DNA from: Stenotrophomonas mori
GTDB lineage: Bacteria > Pseudomonadota > Gammaproteobacteria > Xanthomonadales > Xanthomonadaceae
Assembly (NCBI RefSeq): GCF_023556335.1
Contig: NZ_JAIKTS010000003.1
Location: 125,670 to 189,669 of the forward strand
DNA: 64,000 nucleotides
Direction of reading: 5' to 3'
Below are positions 53,405 through 62,995 of the stretch, one piece after another; within the stretch, counting starts at the first letter, position 1; each line of letters begins with the position of its first letter. The position numbers and the translations under genes are program-made. The notes below the pieces were generated by a model. The model saw nothing but the letters and a program-made list of their open reading frames with translations, had not been told where the DNA came from and did no database searches.

Positions 53405-54628
53405 ATGACGTATTCAATGAAGAGGCCAGCCTCCCGGCTGGCCATTGCGGTGGCGTTTGCCATCGCCGCCACGAACCTTCCCAGCCATGCCTTCTTCGGC
53501 AAGAAAGAGTGTAAGTCCTTGGAAGGAACCTTGCGCATTTCCGAACCCGATGACGGGCTGGGGGCCTGGGCCAGCTATGGACTGCCGGCGCCCTCGCGCA
53601 TGCTCAGGGTGCTGGTGAACGAATCCAAGTGTTTCACAGTGCTCGATCGCGGCGTCGGGCTCGCGGCGGCGCAGGAGGAGCGCGCGCTGGCCAACGCCGG
53701 GCACCTGGCGGAGGGGCAGAACCTCCATGATGCCCAGATGCTGGGTGCCGACTATGTCCTGATTCCGGACATCATGTCGCAGAACGAGGATGCCGGCGGC
53801 GGCAGCATAGGCGGCAGCGTGTCGAACGGGCGGCCCAAGCGCGGCCTGATCGGTGGAGCGCTGAACGTGGCCACGCTGGGCGTCGCGGGCAAGCTGTCCG
53901 GTGGCATGAGCAGCCGCAGGCAGACGGCAGAAGTGGTGCTGACGCTGGTCGACGTGCGCACGTCGGCGCAGTTGTTCACGACCACCGGCGAGGCCAGGAT
54001 CAGCGACCGCGCCTGGTCGGCGGCCGCGGCCGCGGGCAGCCCCAAGGGCAGCGCAAGCGCGAATGCCGGGCGGTGGACGAATACCGAGATCGGCCAGGTG
54101 ATCCAGAAGGCGTATGAAGACGCCTACGAGAGCCTGATGGAGCAAGTGATGGACCGGCAGGCCCGGCGCCCTGGCGGGCGTCGCGGGGGCAGCATTCTGC
54201 TCAATACCCAGGCGGGCCCCGCGGGCCCGGAGGGTCGGCGCCTCCTCGAGCGCGAGGCGCAGCCGGATGTGCCGGGAGTGAGGCCCGCAGTGGCGGCCGC
54301 GGCAGCCGCCGCATCGGCATTGTCCGCTGCAGGGGCGCCGTCGGTGGCTGAGCCGCCGCTGGCCGCCGATGTCGAGGAGACCGTGGCGATGCACGCGCAG
54401 CAGCCGAGGGCGGCTGGACGGGAGGGCATCGACGCGAACACCCTGGTGGTGCGCCGGATCACCCGCCTGCTGGCCGCTGCTGACAGTCAGGCCGAGACGG
54501 TGGCCGAGCTGCGGACCGGCATGCTGGTGTTCCCGACAGGCGCGCGCGAAGGCGTGCTGGTGGAAGTCGAGGACGAAATGGGCAACAAGGGCTGGGTGCC
54601 CGAGGTCGCGGTGAACAGCGTCCAGTAG
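53405..54628 (+). CDS. CsgG-like secreted protein, first paralogue, with C-terminal SH3-like tail
   Basis: 407-aa exported protein. Signal peptide SRLAIAVAFAIAATNLPSHA, then a CsgG/curli-assembly-like domain (about 35-250: [70 protein letters not shown]), a long Ala/Arg-rich linker (about 250-340), and a C-terminal block (about 345-407) ending LVEVEDEMGNKGWVPEVAV, which looks SH3-like. It shares every block with the gene at 56049. No lipobox is visible, unlike true CsgG. The ATG at 53405 has an AGGGGAAAC site; an upstream ATG at 53329 is possible. Confidence 0.75.
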   Translation: MTYSMKRPASRLAIAVAFAIAATNLPSHAFFGKKECKSLEGTLRISEPDDGLGAWASYGLPAPSRMLRVLVNESKCFTVLDRGVGLAAAQEERALANAGHLAEGQNLHDAQMLGADYVLIPDIMSQNEDAGGGSIGGSVSNGRPKRGLIGGALNVATLGVAGKLSGGMSSRRQTAEVVLTLVDVRTSAQLFTTTGEARISDRAWSAAAAAGSPKGSASANAGRWTNTEIGQVIQKAYEDAYESLMEQVMDRQARRPGGRRGGSILLNTQAGPAGPEGRRLLEREAQPDVPGVRPAVAAAAAAASALSAAGAPSVAEPPLAADVEETVAMHAQQPRAAGREGIDANTLVVRRITRLLAAADSQAETVAELRTGMLVFPTGAREGVLVEVEDEMGNKGWVPEVAVNSVQ

Positions 54629-54646
54629 CGCACCGCGCTTGCCGAT

Positions 54647-54667
54647 GGCCGGGCGCGGGGCCCGGCC
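54647..54667. terminator. GC hairpin between convergent genes
   Basis: GGCCGGGC (54647-54654) and GCCCGGCC (54660-54667) form an 8-bp stem with a 5-nt loop between the convergent CsgG-like and LpxR-like genes. There is no T-run, so termination is only suggested. Confidence 0.3.
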
Positions 54668-54711
54668 GCGCCGGCGTGTACTCCCGGCGTGTCCGGGCGT
54701 GCGGCCGGCGC

Positions 54712-55755
54712 TCAGAGGGTCCGGCTGAGGGTGAAGCTGCCGAACACCGGCCGTTCCCGCTGTCCTTCGAACTCGCGGCTGCGGTGGTAGCGGGCCAGTG
54801 CGAACTTCCAGCGGCCGTGGATCAGCGCCACGCCGTAGCCGAGGTCGCCGACCACGTGGCGCTTGTCCACGCGGTGGCTGCGCCGGAAGGTGTTGCCGTC
54901 CAGGGTGATGTCGCGCAGCACCCAGCGCGCGTCGGCGGTCAGGAACAGGTGCCCGGACCAGCCCGGCAGGCGTCCGCCACGGGTCGGGGCGGTGTTCTCG
55001 CCGGCCGGCCGCATCGGCGAGCTGCCGAAGTCGTCGGGCAGCTTCCAGCCGGCGCGCAGTTCGCCGCCGGCATTGCCATGGGTGGTCAGGTTGCCCAGCG
55101 CGGCGCCGCCGTGGCCGATCGCGTCCCAGCTCCAGCCGGCCGGGGTGCGCGCGGGCCGGCGCCACATGCGTTCGTGCAGCAGCCTGAACACGGGTTCGTT
55201 GTGCAGCTGGTGCTGCCAGCCCTTGAACTTCTCATCGTGGAGCAGGCGATGCACGGCATCCTGCACCTGCTTGCCCTGGGCGGCAGGGCCCACCACGCCC
55301 AGCGCCAGCTGGGTGGTGCGCAGCTGGTTGCCGGTGCGCGCGTTGTAGCCGAAGTTGGCCAGCAGCGCGGCGGCGTAGGGGCGGTCGTCCTCGATCAGGT
55401 CGGCACGGCTGCGGTCGGTGGGGGTGAACAGCCCCTGGCCGATGCTGACGATCATGTTCTGCTGCTCGAACCGGCCCGGGTGCAGGCGTTCCAGGCGGCG
55501 GTTGAGCCAGCGCGCCGGGGCCGGCAGGCAGGGGTCGTCGGTGTAGTCCCGCAGGTTGGGCGAGACCAGGGTCAGCAGGGCGCCATTGGTATAGCCCTGG
55601 TCCTGGTGGCGGCCGCCGAACAGGTCGTTGTCGACGCGGAAGTTGACCGCCGGCGGGTGTTCGCGCAGCGCGCTGCCGGTACAGGTGGCGGCGGCATGGG
55701 CGGCGGCGCTGGGCAGCGCCAGCAGTGCCAGGGGCAGCCAGGAGCGGATAGCCAT
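54712..55755 (-). CDS. lpxR: Lipid A deacylase LpxR-like outer-membrane protein (DUF2219)
   Basis: 347-aa outer-membrane beta-barrel. Signal peptide LPLALLALPSAAAHAAA, then the LpxR core FRVDNDLFGGRHQDQGYTNG with the Asn-Asp pair, TNGALLTLVSPNLRDYTDD, IEDDRPYAAALLANFGYNARTG, GxPxxQGKQVQDAVHRLLHDEKFKGWQHQL and terminal aromatic strand ending in FSRTL-type sequence (FTLSRTL). In Salmonella and Helicobacter LpxR removes the 3' acyloxyacyl chain of lipid A, reducing innate detection. It is flanked by the two CsgG-like paralogues, on the opposite strand. Confidence 0.85.
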   Translation of the reverse strand: MAIRSWLPLALLALPSAAAHAAATCTGSALREHPPAVNFRVDNDLFGGRHQDQGYTNGALLTLVSPNLRDYTDDPCLPAPARWLNRRLERLHPGRFEQQNMIVSIGQGLFTPTDRSRADLIEDDRPYAAALLANFGYNARTGNQLRTTQLALGVVGPAAQGKQVQDAVHRLLHDEKFKGWQHQLHNEPVFRLLHERMWRRPARTPAGWSWDAIGHGGAALGNLTTHGNAGGELRAGWKLPDDFGSSPMRPAGENTAPTRGGRLPGWSGHLFLTADARWVLRDITLDGNTFRRSHRVDKRHVVGDLGYGVALIHGRWKFALARYHRSREFEGQRERPVFGSFTLSRTL

Positions 55756-55891
55756 CCGAGGGTTCCGGAGGTGGGGCAAGCGGCCAGCTTAGCCCTGCCG
55801 GCGGTGGCCCGGCAGCCCGTCGGGCCGGATCACATCGTTGCGCCGTCGGGCCCGCCGACGCGGCCGCTGGTCCGGCGAGGGCCGGAAGGTG

Positions 55892-55921
55892 TTGGAAAGC
55901 GTCAGGGTGCTGGGGTAGCAT
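55892..55921 (+). promoter_or_regulatory. Candidate sigma-70 promoter of the second CsgG-like gene
   Basis: TTGGAA (55892-55897), 18 bp, TAGCAT (55916-55921), about 127 bp before the gene start. Four of six bases match each consensus hexamer. Weak evidence. Confidence 0.3.
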
Positions 55922-56048
55922 CCCCGCCCGACCACCCCGCCGCCTGCCAGACTGGCCTCCCGCAAGAGTTCAGCTCGACCGCCGAGGGGTTTTCTGGCCA
56001 AAGCAACGCGCCGCGCAACGGCGCAGGTATACGGGGACACACACCACT

Positions 56049-57029
56049 ATGCGTAACATCTTTTCGCCGCTGATGGCGGCCGCCGCCCTGACCGTGGGCA
56101 TCGCTTCGCTCGTGTCGGTGCAGCCGGCGCAGGCATCGTTCAAGAACACCGGCACCCGGGCCCAGGAGCAGCGCAGGCAGGCGGCGGCGGACATCCCGGT
56201 CTGCCAGCGCCCGATCGGCACCATTTCGGTCATCGAGCCCGAGGACGCCACCCACTGGTGGACCGGCCAGCAGCTGCCGGCGCCGTCGCGCCTGATCAAG
56301 GTGTTCGTCAACCGTTCGCGCTGCTTCACCCTGGTCGACCGTGGCGCCGGCATGGCCGCCGGCCAGTTCGAGCGCGAGCTGGCCGCCAGTGGCGACCTGC
56401 GCGGCCGTTCCAACGTCGGCAAGGGCCAGATCCGTGCCGCTGACTACGTGATGGTGCCGGACCTGATCTCGCAGAACAGCAATGCCGGCGGCAACGCCAT
56501 CGGCGGCCTGCTCGGCGGGCTGATCGGCGGCAAGGCCGGCGCGGTCGTCGGCGGCCTGAACTTCCGCAACAAGACCGCGGACGTGGTGCTGACCGTGACC
56601 GACGTGCGCTCTTCCGAGCAGGTCGCGATCTCCGAGGGGTCGGCGCGCAAGAGCGATGTCGGCTTCGGCGCCAGCGGTGGCCTGTTCGGCGGCAGCGGCT
56701 TCGGCGGTGCCGGGGTCGGCGGCTACGCCAACACCGAGATCGGCCAGGTCATCACCATGGCCTACCTGCAGGCCTACACCGACATCGTCGCCCAGCTCGG
56801 CGGCCTGAGCGACAACCCGTCGGCGTCCAACGCCCACCAGGCGGTCACCGTGGTCCGCCCGGGCCGGCTGCTGGCCAATGCCGCCGGCAGCGGCGCGGCG
56901 GTGCGCTCGCTGGACCCGGGCATGATGCTGTACCCGACCGGCGAGAAGCAGGGCGTGATGTGGGAGGTCGAGGACGAACTGGGCAACAAGGGCTGGGTGT
57001 CCTCCACCCTGCTGGAACTGTCCAAGTAA
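56049..57029 (+). CDS. CsgG-like secreted protein, second paralogue
   Basis: 326-aa exported protein. Signal peptide [25 protein letters not shown], CsgG-like domain ([72 protein letters not shown]), a glycine-rich insertion ([17 protein letters not shown]) and the same terminal [15 protein letters not shown] block. No lipobox is seen. It is about 35% identical by eye to the gene at 53405. These proteins may form or associate with outer-membrane assemblies, but no curli genes are nearby and the function is unknown. Confidence 0.78.
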   Translation: MRNIFSPLMAAAALTVGIASLVSVQPAQASFKNTGTRAQEQRRQAAADIPVCQRPIGTISVIEPEDATHWWTGQQLPAPSRLIKVFVNRSRCFTLVDRGAGMAAGQFERELAASGDLRGRSNVGKGQIRAADYVMVPDLISQNSNAGGNAIGGLLGGLIGGKAGAVVGGLNFRNKTADVVLTVTDVRSSEQVAISEGSARKSDVGFGASGGLFGGSGFGGAGVGGYANTEIGQVITMAYLQAYTDIVAQLGGLSDNPSASNAHQAVTVVRPGRLLANAAGSGAAVRSLDPGMMLYPTGEKQGVMWEVEDELGNKGWVSSTLLELSK

Positions 57030-57116
57030 GCGCATTGCACCGGCATCGGCCGGTGCGACCGGGCAGGCGCCGGCCGCTGGCCGGCACGCCCCCGGGCAGG
57101 ACAACGCAGCTTTCCG

Positions 57117-57152
57117 CGAAAGGGCCGCCGACAGCGGCCCTTTCGTCCTTTC
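57117..57152 (+). terminator. Intrinsic terminator between csgG-like gene and ybeD
   Basis: CGAAAGGGCCGC (57117-57128) and its exact complement (57134-57145) form a 12-bp stem with a 5-nt loop, followed by TCCTTTCC. It is about 90 bp after the CsgG-like gene and before ybeD. Confidence 0.8.
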
Positions 57153-57193
57153 CGGCCTTGGGTTTGCCGGGCCGCGCCCTGATAATGACGGGC

Positions 57194-57472
57194 ATGGAAA
57201 TCAAGTCCGACAACCCCGAACACGGCTTTCAGTTCCCCGGCACCTTCGAGCTGAGCGCGATGGGCGCGGCCAACATCGGCCTGGAGCGCGAGCTGCCGCA
57301 ACGGCTGCAGGACGCCGGCCTGGAAGTGCTCAGCGAGCGCATCAGCTGGAAGCACTCCTCCAACGGCAAGTACGTCTCCGTGCGCATCGCCTTCAAGGCC
57401 GACAGCCGCGAGCAGTACGACGCCGCGCACCAGGCCCTGCGCGACCACCCGGAAGTGAAGTGGACGCTGTAG
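57194..57472 (+). CDS. ybeD: YbeD/DUF493-family regulatory protein
   Basis: 92-aa ACT-like fold protein. Residues show [68 protein letters not shown] (in order). It sits directly before lipB and overlaps it by 13 nt, the same order as E. coli ybeD-lipB-lipA. A further ATG at 57185 is possible. Its role in lipoate synthesis is not established. Confidence 0.9.
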   Translation: MEIKSDNPEHGFQFPGTFELSAMGAANIGLERELPQRLQDAGLEVLSERISWKHSSNGKYVSVRIAFKADSREQYDAAHQALRDHPEVKWTL

Positions 57473-58164
57473 GCGAGGCCCGTCCGGGCACGGCCGCGCC
57501 GGCCGTGCGCCGCACGGCGACCGTGCGTGACCTCGGCCGGCAGCCGTATGCGCCGGTCTGGCAGGCGATGCAGCGCTTCACCGACGCCCGCGGCGAGGAC
57601 GGTGCCGACGAACTGTGGGTGGTCGAGCACGACCCGGTGTTCACCCTGGGCCAGGCCGGCAAGGACGAGCACGTGCTGACGCCGGGCGACATCCCGGTGC
57701 TGCACGTGGACCGCGGCGGCCAGGTGACCTACCACGGCCCCGGGCAGATCGTGGTCTACCCGCTGCTGGACCTGCGCCGCCTCGGCATCGGCGTGCGCGA
57801 CTACGTCTGCCGCATCGAGCAGGCGATCATCGACACGCTGGACGAGTGGAACATCGTCGCCGAACGCCTGGAGGGCGCGCCGGGCGTGTATGTCGGCGGC
57901 GCCAAGATCGCCGCGCTCGGCATCCGCGTGCGCCGTGGCTGCAGCTTCCATGGACTGGCCTTCAATGTCGGCCTGGACCTGGAGCCCTTCCATCGCATCA
58001 ACCCCTGCGGCTACGCCGGGATGCAGGTGACCTCGGTGCTAGACTTGGGCGGCCCTTCGGGCGTCGAAGCGGTCAAGCCGGTGCTGCTGTCCCACCTGGC
58101 CAGGCAGTTCGGCCTGGACCTGAACGCCGATCCCCGATTGCCCGACCTGACTACGCGGCGCTAG
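57460..58164 (+). CDS. lipB: Octanoyltransferase LipB
   Basis: 234-aa enzyme transferring octanoyl from acyl carrier protein to lipoyl domains. Features: [39 protein letters not shown], the catalytic Lys in [18 protein letters not shown], the nucleophile Cys in [14 protein letters not shown]. The N-terminus from the GTG at 57460 is a short Ala/Arg extension before [13 protein letters not shown]. It overlaps ybeD and is followed by lipA after 16 bp, forming the lipoate synthesis operon. Confidence 0.96.
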   Translation: MDAVGEARPGTAAPAVRRTATVRDLGRQPYAPVWQAMQRFTDARGEDGADELWVVEHDPVFTLGQAGKDEHVLTPGDIPVLHVDRGGQVTYHGPGQIVVYPLLDLRRLGIGVRDYVCRIEQAIIDTLDEWNIVAERLEGAPGVYVGGAKIAALGIRVRRGCSFHGLAFNVGLDLEPFHRINPCGYAGMQVTSVLDLGGPSGVEAVKPVLLSHLARQFGLDLNADPRLPDLTTRR

Positions 58165-58180
58165 AGGCCGCCGGAACGCC

Positions 58181-59191
58181 ATGACAGAATCCACCAGCCG
58201 CTCCATCCCCCTGCAGGTCGTGCAGGGCGACCTTCCGTCCGCGTCGCTGCAGGCCGGCGCCAAGCAGCTCGGTGGCGACAAGATCAACCGTTCGCCGGTG
58301 CAGTTCGCCGATGCGCCGGTGCTGCGCAAGCCCTCCTGGATCCGCGTGCGCATCCCCTCCGGCAACGCCGTGCAGCAGCTCAAGGCCAAGCTGCGCGAGA
58401 ACCGCCTGGTGACGGTGTGCGAGGAGGCCAGCTGCCCGAACATCCACGAATGCTTCGGCCACGGCACCGCGACCTTCATGATCCTCGGCGAGGTCTGCAC
58501 CCGCCGCTGCTCGTTCTGCGACGTCGCCCACGGCCGCCCCAAGCCGCCGGACGCGGCCGAGCCGCTGCACCTGGCGCAGACGGTCAAGGACATGGGCCTG
58601 AAGTACGTGGTGGTCACCAGCGTCGACCGTGACGACCTGCGCGATGGCGGCGCCGGCCATTTCGTCGACTGCATCAGCGCGATCCGCGAGTTCAGCCCCG
58701 GTACCCGCATCGAGATCCTGACCCCGGACTTCCGCGGCAAGGGCCGCATGGAGCGCGCGCTGGAGATCCTGGCGGTCAACCCGCCGGACGTGTTCAACCA
58801 CAACATCGAGACGGTGCCGGACCTGTACCGCAACGTGCGTCCGGGCGCGGACTACCAGTGGTCGCTGACCCTGCTGCAGAAGTTCAAGGCCCAGCACCCG
58901 GGCGTACCGACCAAGTCCGGCATCATGCTCGGCCTCGGCGAGACCCTGGAGCAGGTGCAGGCGACGCTGCGCGACCTGCGTGCGCACGACGTGGAAATGG
59001 TCACCATCGGCCAGTACCTGCAGCCCACCCCGCACCACCACCCGGTGCTGCGCTACTGGACGCCGGAGGAGTACAAGGCGCTGGAGGACTACGGCTACGC
59101 GCTGGGCTTCCACCACGTGGCGTCCGGCCCGATGGTGCGCTCGTCCTACCATGCCGACCAGCAGGCCGCCGGTGCCGGCGTCCGCGCCTGA
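58181..59191 (+). CDS. lipA: Lipoyl synthase LipA
   Basis: 336-aa radical-SAM enzyme inserting two sulfurs into the octanoyl group. The auxiliary cluster is [12 protein letters not shown] (CX4CX5C), the radical-SAM cluster [11 protein letters not shown] (CX3CX2C), and the C-terminal Ser of [11 protein letters not shown] is a fourth auxiliary-cluster ligand. Further motifs are [28 protein letters not shown] and [12 protein letters not shown]. It completes the ybeD-lipB-lipA operon. Confidence 0.98.
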   Translation: MTESTSRSIPLQVVQGDLPSASLQAGAKQLGGDKINRSPVQFADAPVLRKPSWIRVRIPSGNAVQQLKAKLRENRLVTVCEEASCPNIHECFGHGTATFMILGEVCTRRCSFCDVAHGRPKPPDAAEPLHLAQTVKDMGLKYVVVTSVDRDDLRDGGAGHFVDCISAIREFSPGTRIEILTPDFRGKGRMERALEILAVNPPDVFNHNIETVPDLYRNVRPGADYQWSLTLLQKFKAQHPGVPTKSGIMLGLGETLEQVQATLRDLRAHDVEMVTIGQYLQPTPHHHPVLRYWTPEEYKALEDYGYALGFHHVASGPMVRSSYHADQQAAGAGVRA

Positions 59192-59374
59192 TCCGCGCCG
59201 TCCCGCGCCCGGTCCGTCCGTCCGCGGGCCGCGGGCGTCCGCCGCGGTTCACGTTCCGCTACGGTGCGCCGGCTAGGCTGAGGGCGCCCGGATGACAAGC
59301 CTCGAAACTTGCGGCACTGTCCGGTTGTCCGGCCTGTCCGCCGCCCACCCCCGCCTGGTGCCACGAGTATCTTG

Positions 59375-61546
59375 ATGAACTACCGAGTTCCCGCCTTCCT
59401 GCTGGCTTTCGCGCTGACCGTGCCGGCGGCGCTGCTGGCCCGCGCGACACCGGCGGTGCCGGCCGCCGCGACCCCCGACCAGGCGACCACCGCGCGGCTG
59501 GTGTACGGGCTGCTGTCCGACAGCCGCTACGCCTATCGTCCGCGGCCGCTGGACGCGGCGACCTCGCAGGACGTGTTCAAGCGCTACCTGGAATCGCTGG
59601 ACAGCGGCAAGCAGTTCTTCACCCGCGAGGACGTGGACGGGTTCGCCGGCCTGGCCGAGCGCACCGGCGCGGCGATCCGTGGCGGCGAACTGGACCCGGC
59701 CTTCGAGGTGTTCGCGGTCTACCGCCAGCGCGTGACCGAGCGCGTGGCCTACGCCCGGCAGCTGCTCCGCCAGGAGCCGGACTTCGCCGTCGAGGAGCGT
59801 TTCGACTACGACCGCAAGGACGTGCCATGGGCGGACGCCCCCGAGCTGGATGAACTGTGGCGCAAGTCGGTCAAGAACGACTGGCTGCGGCTGAAGCTGG
59901 CCGGCAAGTCCGCCGCGGACATCCGCAAGACCCTGGACAAGCGCTACGCCACCCTGCTCAAGGGCATCAACGAATGGAAGAACGAGGACGTGTTCTCGAT
60001 CTTCCTCAACGCCTACACGCGTGCGGTCGATCCGCACACCGACTATTTCACGCCGCGCACGGCGGAGAACTTCAACCAGGCCATGTCGCTGTCGCTGGAG
60101 GGCATCGGCGCGCAGCTGCAGCGCCAGGACGACGTGGTGGTGATCCGCGAGATCATCGCCGGCGGCCCGGCCTCGGTGGACGGCACGCTGCAGCCCGGCG
60201 ACCGCATCGTCGGCGTCGGCCAGGGCCGCTCCGGCCAGATGGAGGACGTGATCGGCTGGCGCATCGACGATGTGGTGGCCAAGATCCGCGGCGCCAAGGA
60301 CACCCAGGTGCGGCTGGAGTACATCCCCGCGGCCGAAGGGCTGGACGGCAAGCACCGCATGGTGACCCTGACCCGCCAGAAGGTGCGGCTGGCCGAGCAG
60401 GCCGCCAAGGGCGAGACGATGACCATCCCCGGTGTCGACGGTGAGCCCGAACGCCGCATCGGCATCGTCAAGCTGCCCACGTTCTACCAGGACTTCGAGG
60501 GCCGCCGCCGCAACGCCACCGACTATGCCTCGGCCACTCGCGACGTCGGCCGGCTGCTGGCCGGCTTCAAGGCCGACAAGCTCGACGGCGTGGTGCTGGA
60601 CCTGCGCAACAACGGCGGCGGCTCGCTGGACGAGGCGATCGAATTGACGGGCCTGTTCATCGAGCAGGGCCCGGTGGTGCAGGTGCGCGAATCCGGCGGC
60701 CGCGTCACCGTGAACAGCGACCGCAACCCGGGGGTGGCCTGGGACGGTCCGCTGGCGGTGCTGATCAACCGCGGCTCGGCCTCGGCCTCGGAGATCTTCG
60801 CCGGCGCCATCCAGGACTACGGTCGCGGTCTGGTGATCGGCGAGACCACCTTCGGCAAGGGCACCGTGCAGAACGTGGTGCCGCTGGACCGCTGGCCGGC
60901 CAGCGAGAAAGAGCGCTTCGGCCAGGTCAAGCTGACCATCGCCCAGTTCTTCCGCGTCAGCGGCTCGTCCACCCAGCACAAGGGGGTGGTGCCGGACCTG
61001 GCGTTCCCGGCCAGCGTGGATGCCAGCGAGTTCGGCGAGAGCACCTACGACAACGCGCTGCCGTGGACCCGCATCGCCGCGGTGCCGCATACCCGCTACG
61101 GGAACTTCGCGCCGATCGTGCCGCGGCTGGAGGCCCGCCACACCACCCGCATCCGCGACGACCGCGAATTCCAGTGGTGGCAGGAGGACGTGGACCAGTT
61201 CCGCACCGAGGCGGCCAAGAAGTACGTCTCGCTCAACGAGGCCGAGCGCCGTGCCGAACGCGACCGCCAGGAAACGCAGCGCAAGCAGCGCCAGGAGATC
61301 CGCAAGGCCCTGGGGCTGCCGCTGGACCCGCTGGCCGACGACGGCAGCGACGACGGCCTGACCGGCAACGAGCGCGACATCGTCAAGGACGCGGCCCGCG
61401 AAAAGGCGGCGGAAAAGCGCCCGGATCCGTTGCTGAAGGAGTCCGCCTCGATCCTGGCCGACGCCGTGAACCTGCTGGAGAACGACCGCCCGCTGTCGGC
61501 GCAGGTGCTGCCGCAGTCCACCGGCCCCGGACGCTGGGCCGACTGA
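59375..61546 (+). CDS. prc: Carboxy-terminal processing protease Prc/Tsp (S41)
   Basis: 723-aa periplasmic tail-specific protease. Signal peptide AFLLAFALTVPAALLARA, an N-terminal helical domain, PDZ domain (about 225-310: GIGAQLQRQDDVVVIREIIAGGPA), and the S41 catalytic core with Ser in NRGSASASEIFAGAI and Lys in TTFGKGTVQNVVPLD. A charged C-terminal helix region (about 600-700, with RRAERDRQETQRKQRQE) follows, typical of Prc. It degrades mis-tagged proteins and the peptidoglycan hydrolase pathways in other bacteria. It is 183 bp after lipA; no promoter stands out in that gap. Confidence 0.94.
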   Translation: MNYRVPAFLLAFALTVPAALLARATPAVPAAATPDQATTARLVYGLLSDSRYAYRPRPLDAATSQDVFKRYLESLDSGKQFFTREDVDGFAGLAERTGAAIRGGELDPAFEVFAVYRQRVTERVAYARQLLRQEPDFAVEERFDYDRKDVPWADAPELDELWRKSVKNDWLRLKLAGKSAADIRKTLDKRYATLLKGINEWKNEDVFSIFLNAYTRAVDPHTDYFTPRTAENFNQAMSLSLEGIGAQLQRQDDVVVIREIIAGGPASVDGTLQPGDRIVGVGQGRSGQMEDVIGWRIDDVVAKIRGAKDTQVRLEYIPAAEGLDGKHRMVTLTRQKVRLAEQAAKGETMTIPGVDGEPERRIGIVKLPTFYQDFEGRRRNATDYASATRDVGRLLAGFKADKLDGVVLDLRNNGGGSLDEAIELTGLFIEQGPVVQVRESGGRVTVNSDRNPGVAWDGPLAVLINRGSASASEIFAGAIQDYGRGLVIGETTFGKGTVQNVVPLDRWPASEKERFGQVKLTIAQFFRVSGSSTQHKGVVPDLAFPASVDASEFGESTYDNALPWTRIAAVPHTRYGNFAPIVPRLEARHTTRIRDDREFQWWQEDVDQFRTEAAKKYVSLNEAERRAERDRQETQRKQRQEIRKALGLPLDPLADDGSDDGLTGNERDIVKDAAREKAAEKRPDPLLKESASILADAVNLLENDRPLSAQVLPQSTGPGRWAD

Positions 61547-61723
61547 ACCGGCGCCGTCAGGTTTCCTCCACGCGGGCGGCGCTATGCTCCGGGGTCGTCC
61601 CGGATGTGGAGATGCCATGCGCAGGCGTTCGCGCCCTGCCTTGCCGCGCGCCCCGCGCCCCGCGGGTCCGCGCCGCGACGGGCCCGCCCCGGGACCGGCC
61701 GCGACCGGCCTGAGCGCCCGCCG

Positions 61724-62995
61724 ATGACCCGGACCGGCCGCCATGTGCTGCCGGCCGTCGCCGTGCTGGTACTGGGCATGGCACCCGCCGCCGCCGGCGC
61801 GGGGTGCCTGCTGCCGTTGCTGCAGAGCCTGGGATGGCAGGTGCGGGACGCCGACGTGCGCGTGCCGACGGTCCATGGCGGTACGCCTTGCCGGCGCGCC
61901 TCGCTGGAGGCGGCCTGGCAGCACGGCGACCTGCAGGTGCGGGTGCCGCGCGGCTATGACGCCGACCGCCGCGACCAGGTCTACCGCGACCTGCTGGAAC
62001 ACCCGGCCACGCTGTGTGCCTACGCCTTCGTGCTGGGGGACGCCACCCGCCGCGCCACCGCACGGCTGCAGGCCAACTCCGGCTACCGCTTTTCCGCGCT
62101 GCAGCTGGGCTGGATCGGATTCGGCCCGCGCGGAGCGCAGGCGCAGGGCTGGCAGCGGTTCCGCAGCTTCGGGCGCGGCTATGCCCCGGCCGGCGGCAAC
62201 ACCGCGGCGATCGAGGCCTTCTACAGCGGGTGGGTGCGTTCCGAATGCGGCGTGGGGCGCCAGGTGGCGCAGCTGGCGACCCAGCGCGAACTGTACGGCG
62301 AGGCCGGCTTCGACCGCGAATTCACGGCGGGCGAGCTGTCGATCGGCACCTTCCTCACCCTGCACGACACGCCGAGCATCCTGCTGGGCAGCAACGCCGG
62401 CGAGTTGTTCGCCGACGGCAAGGCGGTGCGGACCTCCCGGCTGGGCCGCCAGGCCTTCGTCGGCGTGCCCGGTTTCATCGTCCATGTGTTCGACAAGCAC
62501 TATCTGGACGACATCAACAACCAGGCCGAGAACTTCGTGATCACCGAGGTGAGCGCGGAAGCGGCCGATGCCCTCGCGCGGCACGGCGGGCTGGAACACT
62601 ACGATGCGCTCAACCGGCGCCTGTGGGCGTTGTCGCGGCAGTTCCCGGGCAGTGGCCGGCGGCGTTTCGAGCGCTTGCTGTATGCGCGCGATCCGGCGCT
62701 GCGCGCGGCGGTGCCGGAGGCGCAGCGGCCGTTGCTGGCGCAGATGGACGCCGTGCTCGCCGACCCGGTCTACACCGGGGTGCATGTGTATGTGCACCCC
62801 AAGGGCGTGCGTCCGCTGGGCTACCACATCGCGCGCCTGCTGGACCGCAATCCGCGCACCCCCTACAGCATCGAGCTGGGGCTGCACAATCTGCACACGA
62901 CGCTGTTCAGGCGCTGGCTGCGGGCGCAGCTGCGCGACTGCACCGCGTCCACCTCCTTCATCCAACCACGAGGCAACGTATGGAACTGGGCATGA
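61724..62995 (+). CDS. Uncharacterised secreted protein
   Basis: 423-aa protein with a signal peptide (LPAVAVLVLGMAPAAAGAG). The mature part has conserved-looking blocks (DVRVPTVHGGTPCRRASLEAAW, QVRVPRGYDADRRDQVYRDLLEH, SGYRFSALQLGWIGFGPRG, GVPGFIVHVFDKHYLDDINNQAENF, HPKGVRPLGYHIARLLDRNPRTPYSIELGLHNLHTTLF, in order). Cysteine pairs could form disulfides. I do not recognise the family, though it looks typical of xanthomonads. Its 3' end overlaps the 6-phosphogluconate dehydrogenase gene by 16 nt. The ATG at 61724 follows a weak site. Confidence 0.65.
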   Translation: MTRTGRHVLPAVAVLVLGMAPAAAGAGCLLPLLQSLGWQVRDADVRVPTVHGGTPCRRASLEAAWQHGDLQVRVPRGYDADRRDQVYRDLLEHPATLCAYAFVLGDATRRATARLQANSGYRFSALQLGWIGFGPRGAQAQGWQRFRSFGRGYAPAGGNTAAIEAFYSGWVRSECGVGRQVAQLATQRELYGEAGFDREFTAGELSIGTFLTLHDTPSILLGSNAGELFADGKAVRTSRLGRQAFVGVPGFIVHVFDKHYLDDINNQAENFVITEVSAEAADALARHGGLEHYDALNRRLWALSRQFPGSGRRRFERLLYARDPALRAAVPEAQRPLLAQMDAVLADPVYTGVHVYVHPKGVRPLGYHIARLLDRNPRTPYSIELGLHNLHTTLFRRWLRAQLRDCTASTSFIQPRGNVWNWA

